DNA of 64,000 nucleotides from positions 4,402,001 through 4,466,000 of the forward strand of contig NC_085921.1 in the NCBI RefSeq assembly GCF_035222485.1. Direction: 5' to 3'. Shown here in pieces: positions 31,057 to 42,041 of this stretch. Source of the stretch: Podospora pseudoanserina (lineage: Eukaryota > Ascomycota > Sordariomycetes > Sordariales > Podosporaceae). Position 1 is the stretch's first letter. Each line of letters starts with the position of its first letter. The position numbers were made by a program, and so were the translations under genes. The notes beneath the pieces were generated by a model that searched no databases, was not told the DNA's origin, and was given only the letters and a program-made list of their open reading frames with translations.

Positions 31057-32904
31057 TCACCAAGTCTCGGCAATGTACTGGCCCGTCTCCTTTTTCAAGT
31101 TCCAAAACTGCTGGGCCTCGTCATGCTCCAGGTTGCCCTTCTCCATGGCAACCTCGACAAGCGCCTTCTCAACACCCTCGCCCATGCCCCTGCTGCTTCC
31201 GCAGACAAAGACTCTGCCGTCGACAGCGTTGATGATGTACCAGACAAGGTCAGCCTGGGCCTTGACCTCCTCCTGGACATATCTTCCTGGGCCCCTGCGG
31301 CTCTGGACAACCTTCTTGACTTCATCCTCATGGACACCCCACTCGCCACTGTACAGCTCGTCCACCAGCGAATCACGGACACCCTGGAGCACCCAGACCT
31401 TGTTCGCACAGTTGGCCGTCTTGAGACGCCGCTGGACGAAGCCTCTGAACGGAGCAATACCGACGCCAGCCCCAATAAGGAGCATCGGTCCGTCCGAGAC
31501 GAACTGCTTGGCAAGCGGGTTGGCCATCAAACCTTTGAACATGGGGATATAAAACTCTGGGTCTTTCTCCCCCTTCTCCTGAGCCTCGATGAACTTCAAA
31601 GCCTGTCTCTGAAAGAAACCCGAGCCAATACCCGTCCGAGTGCCATTGCGCCAGTCCTCCGCCTCATGAACGGTGACGGCAATCTCAATCAACCGATGCT
31701 GCTTCCCATCGCGTGTCAGGAACGACTCATGAGGGTCATTCGACAACGAGTAGAAGCGGGGCATAAGTGGCTGCAGGACGGATAGGAGAAGATCAAGCGG
31801 TGGCTTGGCGTTAGGGAAGGCGTGCAGTAGCTGGACCAGACTGATGTGTGGACCGGTTCGGAAGTCGCAGAAGACGCCCTGACCCTCGGCGGAGCAGAGG
31901 TACCGCAAGATCTTGCGCTCAGTTGCGTCAGTGGTGTGCTCAGCAAGCACACGGAGAATTTGCTTCGTTGGTGGGTATGACTGGACATCGGAGCACCACG
32001 TTAGAAGATCGCGGCGGGTGGTGACAATCTCACGAGCCTGGTCGGCGCCCCAAACGGTTGGCCAACGGCCCTGGGTCGTCCGGAGGAGCACAGGCTTGTC
32101 GCGCAGAAATCGGGGGACCAGGAGCAAGTCGAGGATCTCCTGCACTATAGAAGCCTCGTTGGGCGCAGACACGCCGATTGCGCCACCAACTTTGAAGTCA
32201 ACATCCTCACCCTCTGGATAGTTGGTGACATCAAGGTCGAAGTGGAAGGTGCGCTTCTCAGCACCAGGCTTGGTCAACTCGCGAGTGTTGTGAATGCGCG
32301 CGGGGAACACATGGTGCGGCGGGTGTGGTTGCACAAATTTGGGAGGTTGTATTTGTGTGTCGAGCCTCTCCAATGTCAAGTCCTGGAGTGTCGTTTCGAT
32401 GCCGGCTACTGACGAAGTGGTGTCACTCTCCGTGCCGAACGGCACAGCAGGCTCGGATGGCGATGGAACATTGGAGGGCCGGCGAACGGGTTGCAGGAAA
32501 GCCGTTTGCTCGGGAACATCGCACACTCCGCTGAGTGTGGTAGGAATCTTGTCGATCTTGAGGTTCAAAGAACGGTATGCGTCATTGTCGGGAAACTCGA
32601 TCGCCTCGTACTCCACGTTGTTGTCTTTTTTCGGGGCACCACCAAGACAGCAGCCTCCGCCGCAGCATCGCCGGATCAATTGCGTTGTCGTCTCACCGGT
32701 TATGCGTTGCACATCTTCCGGGCTCTTGGCGATCAGGCGTGTGGACGCCCGCCGGCGACGTGGGACCGGTTTTGTTGGCTCTTCAATCTCCTGTTCGTCA
32801 GAGCTCGAGTATGTAAGTGACGGTGTGGCCGATTCGGGCTGGGGCTCCTCAGGAATGCTCGCAGCCGCACGCTGGGCAAGAAGAAGGTCTGTCTGCGCCG
32901 TCAT
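31057..32904 (-). CDS. FAD/NADPH reductase of the P450-reductase fold, lacking a flavodoxin domain
   Basis: A single exon of 615 residues. From about residue 190 it has the FAD- and NADPH-binding halves of the diflavin reductase family (cytochrome P450 reductase, sulfite reductase). The FAD motif is PRFYSLSND (382-390), the second FAD-binding segment is GIGSGFFQRQ, the NADPH motif is GAGVGIAPFRGF (478-489), the ribose-binding segment is RVFVCGSSRGMGEGVEKAL, and a terminal Trp is positioned like the nicotinamide-stacking aromatic. The FMN/flavodoxin domain that normally precedes these is absent. In its place is a 190-residue polar, Pro/Ser-rich region with a striking CCGGGCC motif (Cys 80, 81, 85, 86) next to two Arg. 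An electron acceptor cannot be named. It could pass electrons to a separate flavodoxin, haem or Fe-S protein. The first in-frame ATG at 32904 is used. Confidence 0.8.
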   Translation of the reverse strand: MTAQTDLLLAQRAAASIPEEPQPESATPSLTYSSSDEQEIEEPTKPVPRRRRASTRLIAKSPEDVQRITGETTTQLIRRCCGGGCCLGGAPKKDNNVEYEAIEFPDNDAYRSLNLKIDKIPTTLSGVCDVPEQTAFLQPVRRPSNVPSPSEPAVPFGTESDTTSSVAGIETTLQDLTLERLDTQIQPPKFVQPHPPHHVFPARIHNTRELTKPGAEKRTFHFDLDVTNYPEGEDVDFKVGGAIGVSAPNEASIVQEILDLLLVPRFLRDKPVLLRTTQGRWPTVWGADQAREIVTTRRDLLTWCSDVQSYPPTKQILRVLAEHTTDATERKILRYLCSAEGQGVFCDFRTGPHISLVQLLHAFPNAKPPLDLLLSVLQPLMPRFYSLSNDPHESFLTRDGKQHRLIEIAVTVHEAEDWRNGTRTGIGSGFFQRQALKFIEAQEKGEKDPEFYIPMFKGLMANPLAKQFVSDGPMLLIGAGVGIAPFRGFVQRRLKTANCANKVWVLQGVRDSLVDELYSGEWGVHEDEVKKVVQSRRGPGRYVQEEVKAQADLVWYIINAVDGRVFVCGSSRGMGEGVEKALVEVAMEKGNLEHDEAQQFWNLKKETGQYIAETW

Positions 32905-35900
32905 TTTGGATGTGGTTGAAGCCCTCAGCTGCCTCGGAGAGTTGTGGCGATGGGTAGATAATATAGGTAGACGGGAGGTGAGCGAATAGGTCGGAGCAAG
33001 TGCTGAGGATAGGGGAAGGTGAATTCGTCTCTGTCAAAGGCCCAGGCGCATGACCGAAATTTGCAGAAAATCGAGATGGAATTCCGAAGGTGATGTGGGC
33101 CGAGGTCAAGTTACGGTAATGCTGTATGGATGGTATGACTTGAGTCAAAGGCTTGCCTCGCCGTATAACAATTTGGTGGTCGCTATGGGTATGGCACAAA
33201 AAGGAAAAAAAGGAAGGACACAGCTGGGCCACTGGGAGGCTGGCGATCTTTATCACCGTCCTGCTCTTGTCATTGTGCAGCGAGCGCAGCAGATGGCCAA
33301 GTCATTGAGGTCAGCTCACAGCCAAGATACGCTACTTTGACTTCCAAGCCCCAGCCTTTGGGGGGCAAGCGGGACCGGACACAGTGCGCGTGACTTTTGT
33401 CCTGTCCCGTCCCGAAGAAAATCAATGTGTGGGCCCTTTGCCGTGTTTCTCCGGACAAACCAACATCTGATATCGAGATATTCACCAGGGCATCTGAACA
33501 CATATCTGTTGTTTACTCTCTTATATACCTGTGATAGACACTCATACAGCCGGAACTGCAAGCCTGAATAACACATCTGCAACACAAGAGCCTCGCCCTT
33601 CTTGATGCGCCCGGTGAGGCTCCCTATGCTTCCGGCTCAATGGGCATTTTCCCATTCCCTCGGCACGTGCTCAATTCAACACATTCTTCCCCTGAGTGCC
33701 AGCCCTGTCTGTCTCCGAGCAGTGCCAATCTGTCAGAATCACCCCGGGCTGCCGGGGGAGGATCGGTAGCCCTCACGGCAATGAGCCCAGCTCAATCTCA
33801 CATGGTCTCATCACCATTCCACCCTCCCACTCACTGACCGCGCCGTGTAGCACAAAACTTCCGGTTTTCCCAACAACCATGTTGAAAACCAGCGGTACCT
33901 GCATGGGCTTGTATCTCTGATTCAACCAGCATCCGTGGACATCCGAGAAGTCCTAGGAGAAACAGCAGCAACTTGTCTCCATCGCCACCCCCCTTTCTGA
34001 TCTCCTCCCTCCCAAAAAGCCAAGCCACCAATCCCTCTTTCCCCAGAAAAAGCTCTCGACTGTTTCAACACTTCCCGGCGTCAAGAGTGGACTCACGGCG
34101 GAGACCAACTCTCGAGATGCAGAGCTTCCGTCCACATGAAGCATGCATCTCGCCGCCGGTGCCTACCTTCTCCGAACTCGGCCAGACCTTCACCAGCAAA
34201 AAGATGGGAGAATGCACAGTGTTGCCACTTACTGTGTGGATACCACAAATGACGGCAAGCAAGGATAATCTAATCAATCAACGATTATCAATCGGCCCCA
34301 CAAATTACGATTTCAGTGTGCAGCACACAGCGCGCGTGGCGAGCCCCTTTTGTGCGCCGCCGCCGTGATGACCGAAAAAAAGCCAATCCCAATCTTGGGG
34401 GTGATGTTTTTGATCAGGCAGATTGATAATGATTTGTGTTGAGATTAGATCAGCCTGCCTCCTGCGACCCGAGATCTGATAAAACTGAAAGGGCTGGATT
34501 AATGACACTAGTGGGGTGACTAACGCTTTTGCAACTCATGGTCATCGTTTTGAATACACACAGATGATTCACCACGGTTGATGCAAACTCCGGAGAAACA
34601 GCCCTTTCCAGTGGGGGTAATTGGGAGTGAGGTGGCTCAGCCTCAACTATTCTCCTCCTCTCACAGCGGCGAAAGGTTTCTTGTTGTTCCAGACCTTGTC
34701 CCTCAAAAGCCGGGGCACCCCTCACTGCCGGCGTAGTCGGCGGCAAGCAGCGGCTGCCGTTCGGGTCAATGTTTCGGTGCCCGCTTGGGACCCAAAAACC
34801 CCACACAAATGTGAGCGGAAACATCACGCCTTTTTGGGGGTTTAGTATTGGAGATGTATCCTGATTCCAAGAAGCCAACCCGACAATAAACCAAAGCTCG
34901 GTTGGTACCGCCTAAAGGACTCAAATCCTACGCAGTTGGTTATCATATGCAAATGCGGGATTTTTATCTAGCTGGTGCCTGCCGCGCGCCATTATTAGAT
35001 TGATCAGATTGGGTCTCTTGTCAACGCCGCCCTTTGTGCTCTTCGGGATTGTATGTAGGGCAGTTGTGCAAGCAGCTTGATGAATTGCACAAACTAGGTC
35101 TCCTCTTTTGAAATCTTGGCATATATGATAGATCAAGGAGGCATGGGTTGCTTCGACTAGCTCAACTGTCATCCATTTGCATAATGTAGTGTGGTCGATG
35201 TCATCTGATCGAAGCCGGGTGGTCACCGGCCGCCGTTCGGCGTGGCGTCAACCTGGGATCCGATCGGGATCGGGATCGGAGCCGAAACGGCAACGACATC
35301 CGACCTCCGCCCCGGTTAGGGCAGCTTATCTCCGTGATGGTTTCGTTGTGGCTTTAGTGTATCATGGGTATATAATAATGCGATTCCCCATAGTTCCGTT
35401 GACAACGACTCAACATGATCTTGACTTCGTAGTTACCCGGAGATGCCTAGAGAACTCTTTGAGGAGGGAACGTAATCATCATCATTCAGGCTAGCAAGTA
35501 ATCGTGATAACTCTGTCCTAAACAACACACTGCCTAGCAGCACAAGATCTCTTGTCTTGGTTTTGCCCGTTTCGAAAGAATAACCAAGACAAAAACCTGC
35601 TCATCAATCCCATCCGCCTTTCCCACTGGATCAACATTTTCCAATCTGTTCAACACGATACCCAATCCTTGAAGTCATAGCCAAAAAAAGAAAAACGTTA
35701 TAAATCAGCAACATGAAACGAAGATCATAAACATCATATTCTCATCATCGCCCTCCCCAAAAAGATCCTGCCATTGCGGTTGCCAAAGTTGTGGTTGTTA
35801 TTTGAAGAAGAAATGGTCATAAATCGTGAAATAGCCGCAGCTGGCTGAACATCGGTGGCGTCAGCCAGAAAATAAAGAAACGTATATTCGGATACTGAGA

Positions 35901-36212
35901 AGACTTGTGAAAAACGTAGATAAATTGGTCTCGAGACTGGTGACGGAGAAAACAAGGAGCTGCTGGCTGGTTGACTACTAGCAGCGATCGTAAAAAAACG
36001 TTAGAGGTATGTCTGCCCAAGTTCTTGACGATGACTGTCATAAAGTATCAAATAATCTAAATGAAGAAAAAAAAGAAAAAAACCACAGGAAAACCCTGGG
36101 CACGCAAGATACGCTTATCAGTAGCTCTGCCTGCTGTAAAAAAAAAAAAAAAAAAAAAAAAGCTTAGTTAAAGTATCCAAGAAATAGGAAAAAGAAACCG
36201 GATTCGACCGTG
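32905..36212. other. Gene-free region, 3.3 kb
   Basis: No gene could be supported. Short open frames are scattered on both strands. A small GATCGG triplication lies near 35258-35276. A partial tRNA-like T arm (AAGGACTCAAATCCT, near 34916-34930) has no matching cloverleaf. The last kilobase is AT-rich and ends in a poly(A) run. Part of the left end is the promoter of the reductase gene. Confidence 0.5.
36138..36161. repeat. Poly(A) tract of 24
   Basis: An uninterrupted run of 24 A on the plus strand, 52 bp beyond the stop of the minus-strand DUF6590 gene. No element body or flanking duplication was recognised beside it, so it is listed only as a simple repeat. Confidence 0.8.
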
Positions 36213-38132
36213 CTAACGGTTCTTGTTTTGCCAACAGTAGTCAACAGCGGGTGTGACGATGTTGTGGAAGTCGGAGGTGGCAATACGGCCAATGAAGAAC
36301 ACTCTGTAGTTGTGCTCGATCGTGACAAGCTTCGCGTAATTCACGCGGGACTCCTTGTCGAGCTTCTCGGTTCGTTCTGTGAGCTCGAGCCGCACAGGTT
36401 CGAAACCCAAGTCTGGCTCGCCCGGCATCATGCGTGGTCTTGTACCAGAGGCATAGACGATCCCATGCTTGCGGGGCTTCACGCCCTTTTTGGTGCAGGC
36501 TTGATGACCATATGTCAGAATAGGCCTGTTGTTCCGGTCAGTTCATAGGACTTCAGGACGGAGCTCGCGGTATCATTTACACGCAAGTAGAATGACCTTC
36601 GTCGGTAGCGACAACAATGAACCGACGAAAGCTTTCATGAAACTTCTGGCCTCGTTGCATGTAGGATCGCAGGGTCGCGTTCATACCGCTCCCGAGAGGT
36701 TCAGACCAGTAGATTTTAAAGACCTTAACATCCAGTCATGTTAGCCAACAAAATTCAATCTCTACTGAGAGTCACCTACTTCTCCCGGTTGGAATCTTGA
36801 CGAGTGTTCGACAACGAAGCCTGTCATCAGTTAACAACAGATCGGGAATTCCAGGGAGGTGGTACATTACTGCTCCAAATGTCATTTTGTTGCGATGAAT
36901 GTGAAGTACCATAGCCTCTATCGCTGACTCGTTGGTTGATGGTATTCCCATACGAGTAAGGGGTCTGCACCATCGGAGACAGAGCTCTTGGTGTCTGCTG
37001 CCCAGGATCGTCTTGAAATTGATATGCGGACTGGTCATATCCAGCAGCCATTGAAGCTGGTCCAGGCACCATGCCAGTTCCGTACCCATCATCTTCCTCA
37101 TAGGCCTCGGGAATAGTAGAGTACTCCTCTATTTCTCGTCAGCAACAGCAGCATTATATCGAAAGCTTTTTGGACTATCGGTCAATGTTTTCATACCTGG
37201 CGGTTGAATCACAGTCGCAGTGTCCTCTTCAACTTCACCTTCTATAGGGCCAGGCTCTGAAAACACGGCTGCCCTTGGATCAAGAGTGACAGTGCTGCTT
37301 GAGTAATAGCTGGACTCTGCGGGATTGGGCGCAACTTGGGTTCCTGTTCAGAATCAGCAATTGTCCCGATAAATCATTTGGAAGAACTTGAGGTACCTTG
37401 ATCGTCGAATTCACTTGCAACACTTGCATCCGTACCATCTGCAAGATCAGTTCCATACTCGGATGCAACAGATGAGGCTTCATCGTAGGATGAAGTAGGC
37501 TTCGTTGGTTCGTAGAAAGGCTCACCGGGCCCAAATGACTGGGGTTGGGCTGGCGGCAGATCATCAGGTTGAAGTTTTCCCCTGTTCCGAGGTCTCCTTG
37601 ACGAGGAGCTTTTCCCTTTGGATGGTCTGTATCCAGAAGACTGGTCGTAAGATTTCCCATTTGGTCTGGTCGAATACCCATCGTAACCTTGTGCAGGTGG
37701 CGCTCCATATCCCTGAGTTTGGTCACTATAAACTATGTTCTGCCCAGGGCTCGGTGGAATACCCGACAGCCCGAAGCTCGTGGAACCAGTCGGGGCACTA
37801 AACGTATAAGAGTCATCATATGCCGAACCATCTTGGACACCCGGCGTATCAAGATTGTACGATGTATCTGAGATGGTCACATTGGACATCGAGCTCGCGA
37901 GATTATCAACACCATCACCGCGAGGAGCTTGCTGCTCACTGCCTGGCGGGTAGCTGTAGTCATATTCCCAATCACCTGCACCATGTCAATATGACGTTCG
38001 CATCATCCGAAAAGAATATTTGGGGAAGATATCGGTACCTCTGTGGTTCCGTCTGGCCCTAAAATATCGGTTGTTCTGCTCATCATGTTCCCACTTGGAC
38101 CATGCCCCTTGGTTTCGTCGACTGGAACTCAT
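36213..38132 (-). CDS. DUF6590 domain protein, seven exons
   Basis: Seven exons fit: 38132-38039, 37975-37397, 37343-37197, 37128-36871, 36820-36780, 36723-36581 and 36525-36213, totalling 524 residues with every junction in frame. The N-terminal two thirds are Ser/Tyr/Gly/Pro-rich and probably disordered. The C-terminal 150 residues match the fungal DUF6590 domain: FQPGEVFKIYWSEPLG, RGQKFHESFRRFIVVATDEG, PILTYGHQACTKKGVKPRKH, VRLELTERTEKLDKESRVNY and YRVFFIGRI. The function of this domain is not known to me; in other fungi it appears in long disordered proteins and sometimes beside other modules. The 41-nt fifth exon and the split VPILTYG codon make this gene easy to mis-annotate. Start chosen as the first ATG of the exon that joins in frame (MSSSRRNQGAWSKW). 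Confidence 0.82.
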
Positions 38133-40040
38133 GGTGCATGCATTTTTGGAAAACGTAACAAAATATTGGTGAACTCAACAATCCCGATAGACGGGATGGT
38201 GTTATGAGGGAGCGTATTCGTGGGTAAGATGAAAACCAGAGCAAAAAACGATATACCAAACGGCCAACGGCAAGAGATCCAGAACCTCCTCTAGCACGCA
38301 GCGGAGTTGCTATTCCAAGATGATGTCCTGCCTTTATACTGAGATTCTCTTTGCCACAATGCAGAGCCGCAAGTGTAGCTAGAGGCCTAGGAGTTGGGGA
38401 GTGGAATGTCTAGTTGTCGAGTGGTGCTCTGGGCCTCTTCGTAGATTAAATGCAATTGTAATTGGCGGAGGTGAGAGCTCGTGACACACGGCCCGGGATC
38501 CCATTCGCGGCGTAGGCCGACCCTATTGTTGCCGGATGAATGACCTCTTGAAAGAGGGAAGGATAAGTGTGGGTCGTTGGAGGAACAGAAGAGGCCAAAG
38601 AAAGTTGCAGCAAGAGGAGAGGCAGTGACCAGTGGTCGACACGACGACAAAGCCCAAAGGCTGGAGTCGAGAACAGCCGCAAGACTGGGGAAGCAACGAG
38701 CTCAAAGCTGAGGAGTCAAGACGGCGGGCTGCTGCAGTGTCTCGACGCGAGGTGGCTGCGTGTGGGTGTTCTTATCAGGCCGTGAATGACCAATGTCGAC
38801 GAATTCCGAGCCACCTTGAGCGGAGCTTGATGTGGTTCTTGGACCAGTCGCGAAGACCTGTTGGAGATGTTGCCCAATGATCACGATATTCTCCTGATGA
38901 GAACGAGGAGTTGAAAACAAAAAAGGATGAATACATTAGGCAGCTACACATGAGTTGGGAGACGGCAAGTGGGTTCTTTCTATACCGCGCTTTTGGCGCG
39001 ATGCTCTCATACGTTGCCTCTTTTCATTTTCCATCTGCTCCTTCCACAGCTGAATTTCCATTTCCCAGTTTGGGATTCTCTGCATACGCAGTCATGCCGG
39101 CGGATTTGGTGAAGGAGGGGTCGAGAGTGCTAGCGCCGGTGCTCCACCGCAGGGTCGAGATGCCCCGCTGTGGAAATGTATGTATGCGTGATCCGGGTTA
39201 CAGGAAATGGAATTTCCAAAACCTCTCTTCAAGAGAATATAAGAACTCTGCCGTGACATGTCGCACGTCTCAGAATATTAGATCAGACGGGTTAACCAAG
39301 GGCAGGTCTTCATGTTAAATAGACTCGCCAGGGTGTTCCTCCTCAACATCGTTAGGCTGTCAGAAACCCCCATGAAGTGCGGCCAGGACCGTCCCGTTGA
39401 TTCCAAGCTTCCCCATTCGAGATGAGTTGGACCCACAAGGCTGGGAACAACTGAGAAGATGGGTTGAAGGCACTTTCCTTATTTCTAACCGCCTTTGCGA
39501 ACCCAACCAAACTGCATACCCTTCGTGCCTTCCAAGGTTGACCGATACAGTTGGAAGGAAGATGTTTCATTCCGCTTGAACCAACCACGAAGGCTGCCTC
39601 CATTGCATGCCCAATAGTAGAGCAGGCATTCACTTGGACACTGGGGGGCTGGCATGTTAGGAAGCTGCGGAACTTGGAAGGCATGACTGCCCGGCACAGA
39701 TTGGGGCACTGGGCAGTAGGTTCTCGCACAAACGAAGAAGCCTTGTTTTACCAGCCGCCGCAACAATACCTAATTCTATCAGCAAACGCGTTCCATCTCA
39801 CCCACGGACTCCCTTTGGGCATTTCCCCACTCATCTCCTGCCTTGGCTTACCTTTGATGGCACTTCGCCTTCTGTCTGTTCCTTGTGTATACGGCATCAT
39901 TCAAACAAGCCCTCTGCTCTTTCCTGGAGAATCGGGCTCAATCTATCGCACCATCTGTCTGTCCGTCCTCGCGCAGCATCATCCGATGGCCCCAAGCCAT
40001 TGGAGATGCTGTTCGAGACCGACGTGCTGTCTTCATCGCC
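38133..40040. other. Gene-free region between two divergent genes
   Basis: A 1.9-kb region containing the promoter of the DUF6590 gene on one side and of the proline-rich coiled-coil gene on the other. Several frames of 70 to 135 codons exist but have no recognisable product. Confidence 0.5.
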
Positions 40041-42041
40041 ATGACTTCCACCACATTACCACCAACCAACCCCAACACGCAAAACAATTTTCCACTGAGA
40101 ACTGGCTCCTTAAACGCTCAAACCACCGCACTACCTTTGACCCGCAAACCTACACCACTCTCGTCGCCAGCTACGCCTCGCTTCAACCATGCTGTGTCGC
40201 CGGCATTCAAACGGTCTGTTGAGAGGCCAACTGCCCTCAATGCCTTGCCCACGACGAATGGGTCACCGTCTAACCTACGCAATGCTTCTGTTCACACACC
40301 TCCTGACGATGATTCGGCCTCTTGGACTGGAGATAGTACAGCAAGCAGTGGTGATGACGATTTGTCCCCACCCCCTCCTCCACCCCCTCCTCCACCACCC
40401 CCTCCACGAGCTTTAAAGCCCGAGATTGTCCATCCAGTTCCACCAACCAACCTGCTGCCCGTTGGCCAAATTTGGGCAGCACAGGCTGCGCCTGCCATAG
40501 CACCGGCTGTTCATGCTCCAATCCGACCACATCCTCTTGACATCGACGGTTCGGAGTCGGAATTTAGCGATTCGGACGAGGCATCCACAAGTCGATATCA
40601 TGATCGGCTGCGCCGGGATCTGGGGGCTGCGGTCGAGGGCAAGCAACGCGACCTCCGCCAGCTAAGATCGCAGATGTCTACCAAGCTGGACGAAATGCTT
40701 GACGCCATACGCAGGTTGACGACCTTGGAAAATGAGGCCATGAAGCTTTTGAAGCCGGACCAAGGGGGTGTTCAAAAGTTTCGTCAACTACAAAAAACCC
40801 AGATGGAACTCCTCTCGACATTCAAAGCAATGAGAAGTGATTTCGAAGAAGATGAGTCTCAGTTGCAGAGCTTGGAGAGTGATTTGGTCAGGGCTGCACG
40901 ACCAGCTCCATTCTCAGCCAGGCCTAATGCCGTAGGCCTGCCGGGGATGGATTCAGTCATGCAACAGTCCATTATTGAAGCGAAAGAGGAGGTGCCAGAG
41001 ATCTTGTTGGGCATTTCGGGAGAACGCTACGACGATATACACCCTCGGTATCAAGATCTTTTGGACAAAGTTGGAGATCGCGAACTTGCCCGAGAACATT
41101 GTGAGGAAATCAGGTACCGCCGCGAGGATATCATCTACGAACTTGAGATCAAACTTCACCGGAAGAGGATGCAAGAGAACCCGGGCAACTCGATCAGCGA
41201 GGAGGAGCTAGCGGAAATGAAGACATCGCTCGAAAGCATCCCGACAAATCCTGGAGAATTTCAGGCTCGATTTGGACTCCCCGCTAATGAAGAGGATCTC
41301 AACTTTCTCGAGGACTACGACCGCCAACTGCAACGAGCGCAAAGGAGGTTTGACAGGGCAGAACAGGAAGTTCACCGGCTGCGAGAATGGTGCATCAACA
41401 ATAAGGCGATGCGTCAAAATGCCTCTTATAACGAGTTACTAACAATCTACCTGGGGACCGACCAGCCACCGCTTCCCCCGGATGACGGGAATATGCCCAT
41501 TGAATTCGTCCCGCGAACCGGTCACAGCAAGCTTACCCATGATCGGTTTCCTATTCTCATGTCGAATCCATCGCATGTCCTGGACGAATTATCGGAACAA
41601 GCGGCTCTGAACAAGGCGATGGCACTTCCAGCAGACTCCCCGGAGAGTGCTCAGCGGAGGGCTGAGTGCATGAAGGAGTTAGGAATCACCAAGCTGCTTC
41701 AGAACGCCAAGAATACCCCTGACCTGATCAATCGATGGCTACTTCACCGCCTCCGCACATGTCCTATGGAAATAGAGCTCATGCTTACTGTATTTGAGAC
41801 GAGCTGCAAGGTTGTCAACTTGCGGAGATGGCAGGAGGAGGTGCTGTTTTACTGGCCAAGAGACGAGGCAGCCAAGAAGTCACCGCTGGAATTTGAAGGA
41901 CCTCGAACACCGGTGGATGAGATATATCTTGGAGAGCAGGACTTTTCACGAATCAACTCCGACATTCACAAGAGTCAGCAGGCGGACGAGGGGGGTCAAC
42001 ACAGCTCAAGGAGATCGAGTGGGAGTGAGAGTGATGGATGA
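40041..42041 (+). CDS. Proline-rich coiled-coil protein of unknown function
   Basis: A single exon of 666 residues that I cannot assign to a named family. The first 180 residues are Ser/Thr/Pro-rich, with an uninterrupted run of 13 prolines (encoded near 40370-40408). Residues 180-300 are strongly helical, with heptad-like Leu spacing (for example LRQLRSQMSTKLDEMLDAIR), and a second helical block covers about residues 360-470. The C-terminal part has conserved-looking segments such as LLQNAKNTPDLINRWLLHRL and LRRWQEEVLFYWPRDEA, then an acidic/Ser tail. No membrane helix, signal peptide or enzyme motif is visible. The ATG at 40041 is chosen because the in-frame extension to 39885 has non-coding character and GCCATGAC is a good start context. 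A polyproline tract next to coiled coils suggests a scaffold or cytoskeletal adaptor (weak inference). Confidence 0.72.
   Translation: MTSTTLPPTNPNTQNNFPLRTGSLNAQTTALPLTRKPTPLSSPATPRFNHAVSPAFKRSVERPTALNALPTTNGSPSNLRNASVHTPPDDDSASWTGDSTASSGDDDLSPPPPPPPPPPPPPRALKPEIVHPVPPTNLLPVGQIWAAQAAPAIAPAVHAPIRPHPLDIDGSESEFSDSDEASTSRYHDRLRRDLGAAVEGKQRDLRQLRSQMSTKLDEMLDAIRRLTTLENEAMKLLKPDQGGVQKFRQLQKTQMELLSTFKAMRSDFEEDESQLQSLESDLVRAARPAPFSARPNAVGLPGMDSVMQQSIIEAKEEVPEILLGISGERYDDIHPRYQDLLDKVGDRELAREHCEEIRYRREDIIYELEIKLHRKRMQENPGNSISEEELAEMKTSLESIPTNPGEFQARFGLPANEEDLNFLEDYDRQLQRAQRRFDRAEQEVHRLREWCINNKAMRQNASYNELLTIYLGTDQPPLPPDDGNMPIEFVPRTGHSKLTHDRFPILMSNPSHVLDELSEQAALNKAMALPADSPESAQRRAECMKELGITKLLQNAKNTPDLINRWLLHRLRTCPMEIELMLTVFETSCKVVNLRRWQEEVLFYWPRDEAAKKSPLEFEGPRTPVDEIYLGEQDFSRINSDIHKSQQADEGGQHSSRRSSGSESDG

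Noticed and set aside
34890-34945. A tRNA gene
   Set aside because: Only a T-arm-like AAGGACTCAAATCCT is present; no acceptor or anticodon stem can be formed.
36138-36161. Poly(A) tail of a retroposon
   Set aside because: No element body or target-site duplication is seen beside the run, so it is treated as a simple repeat.
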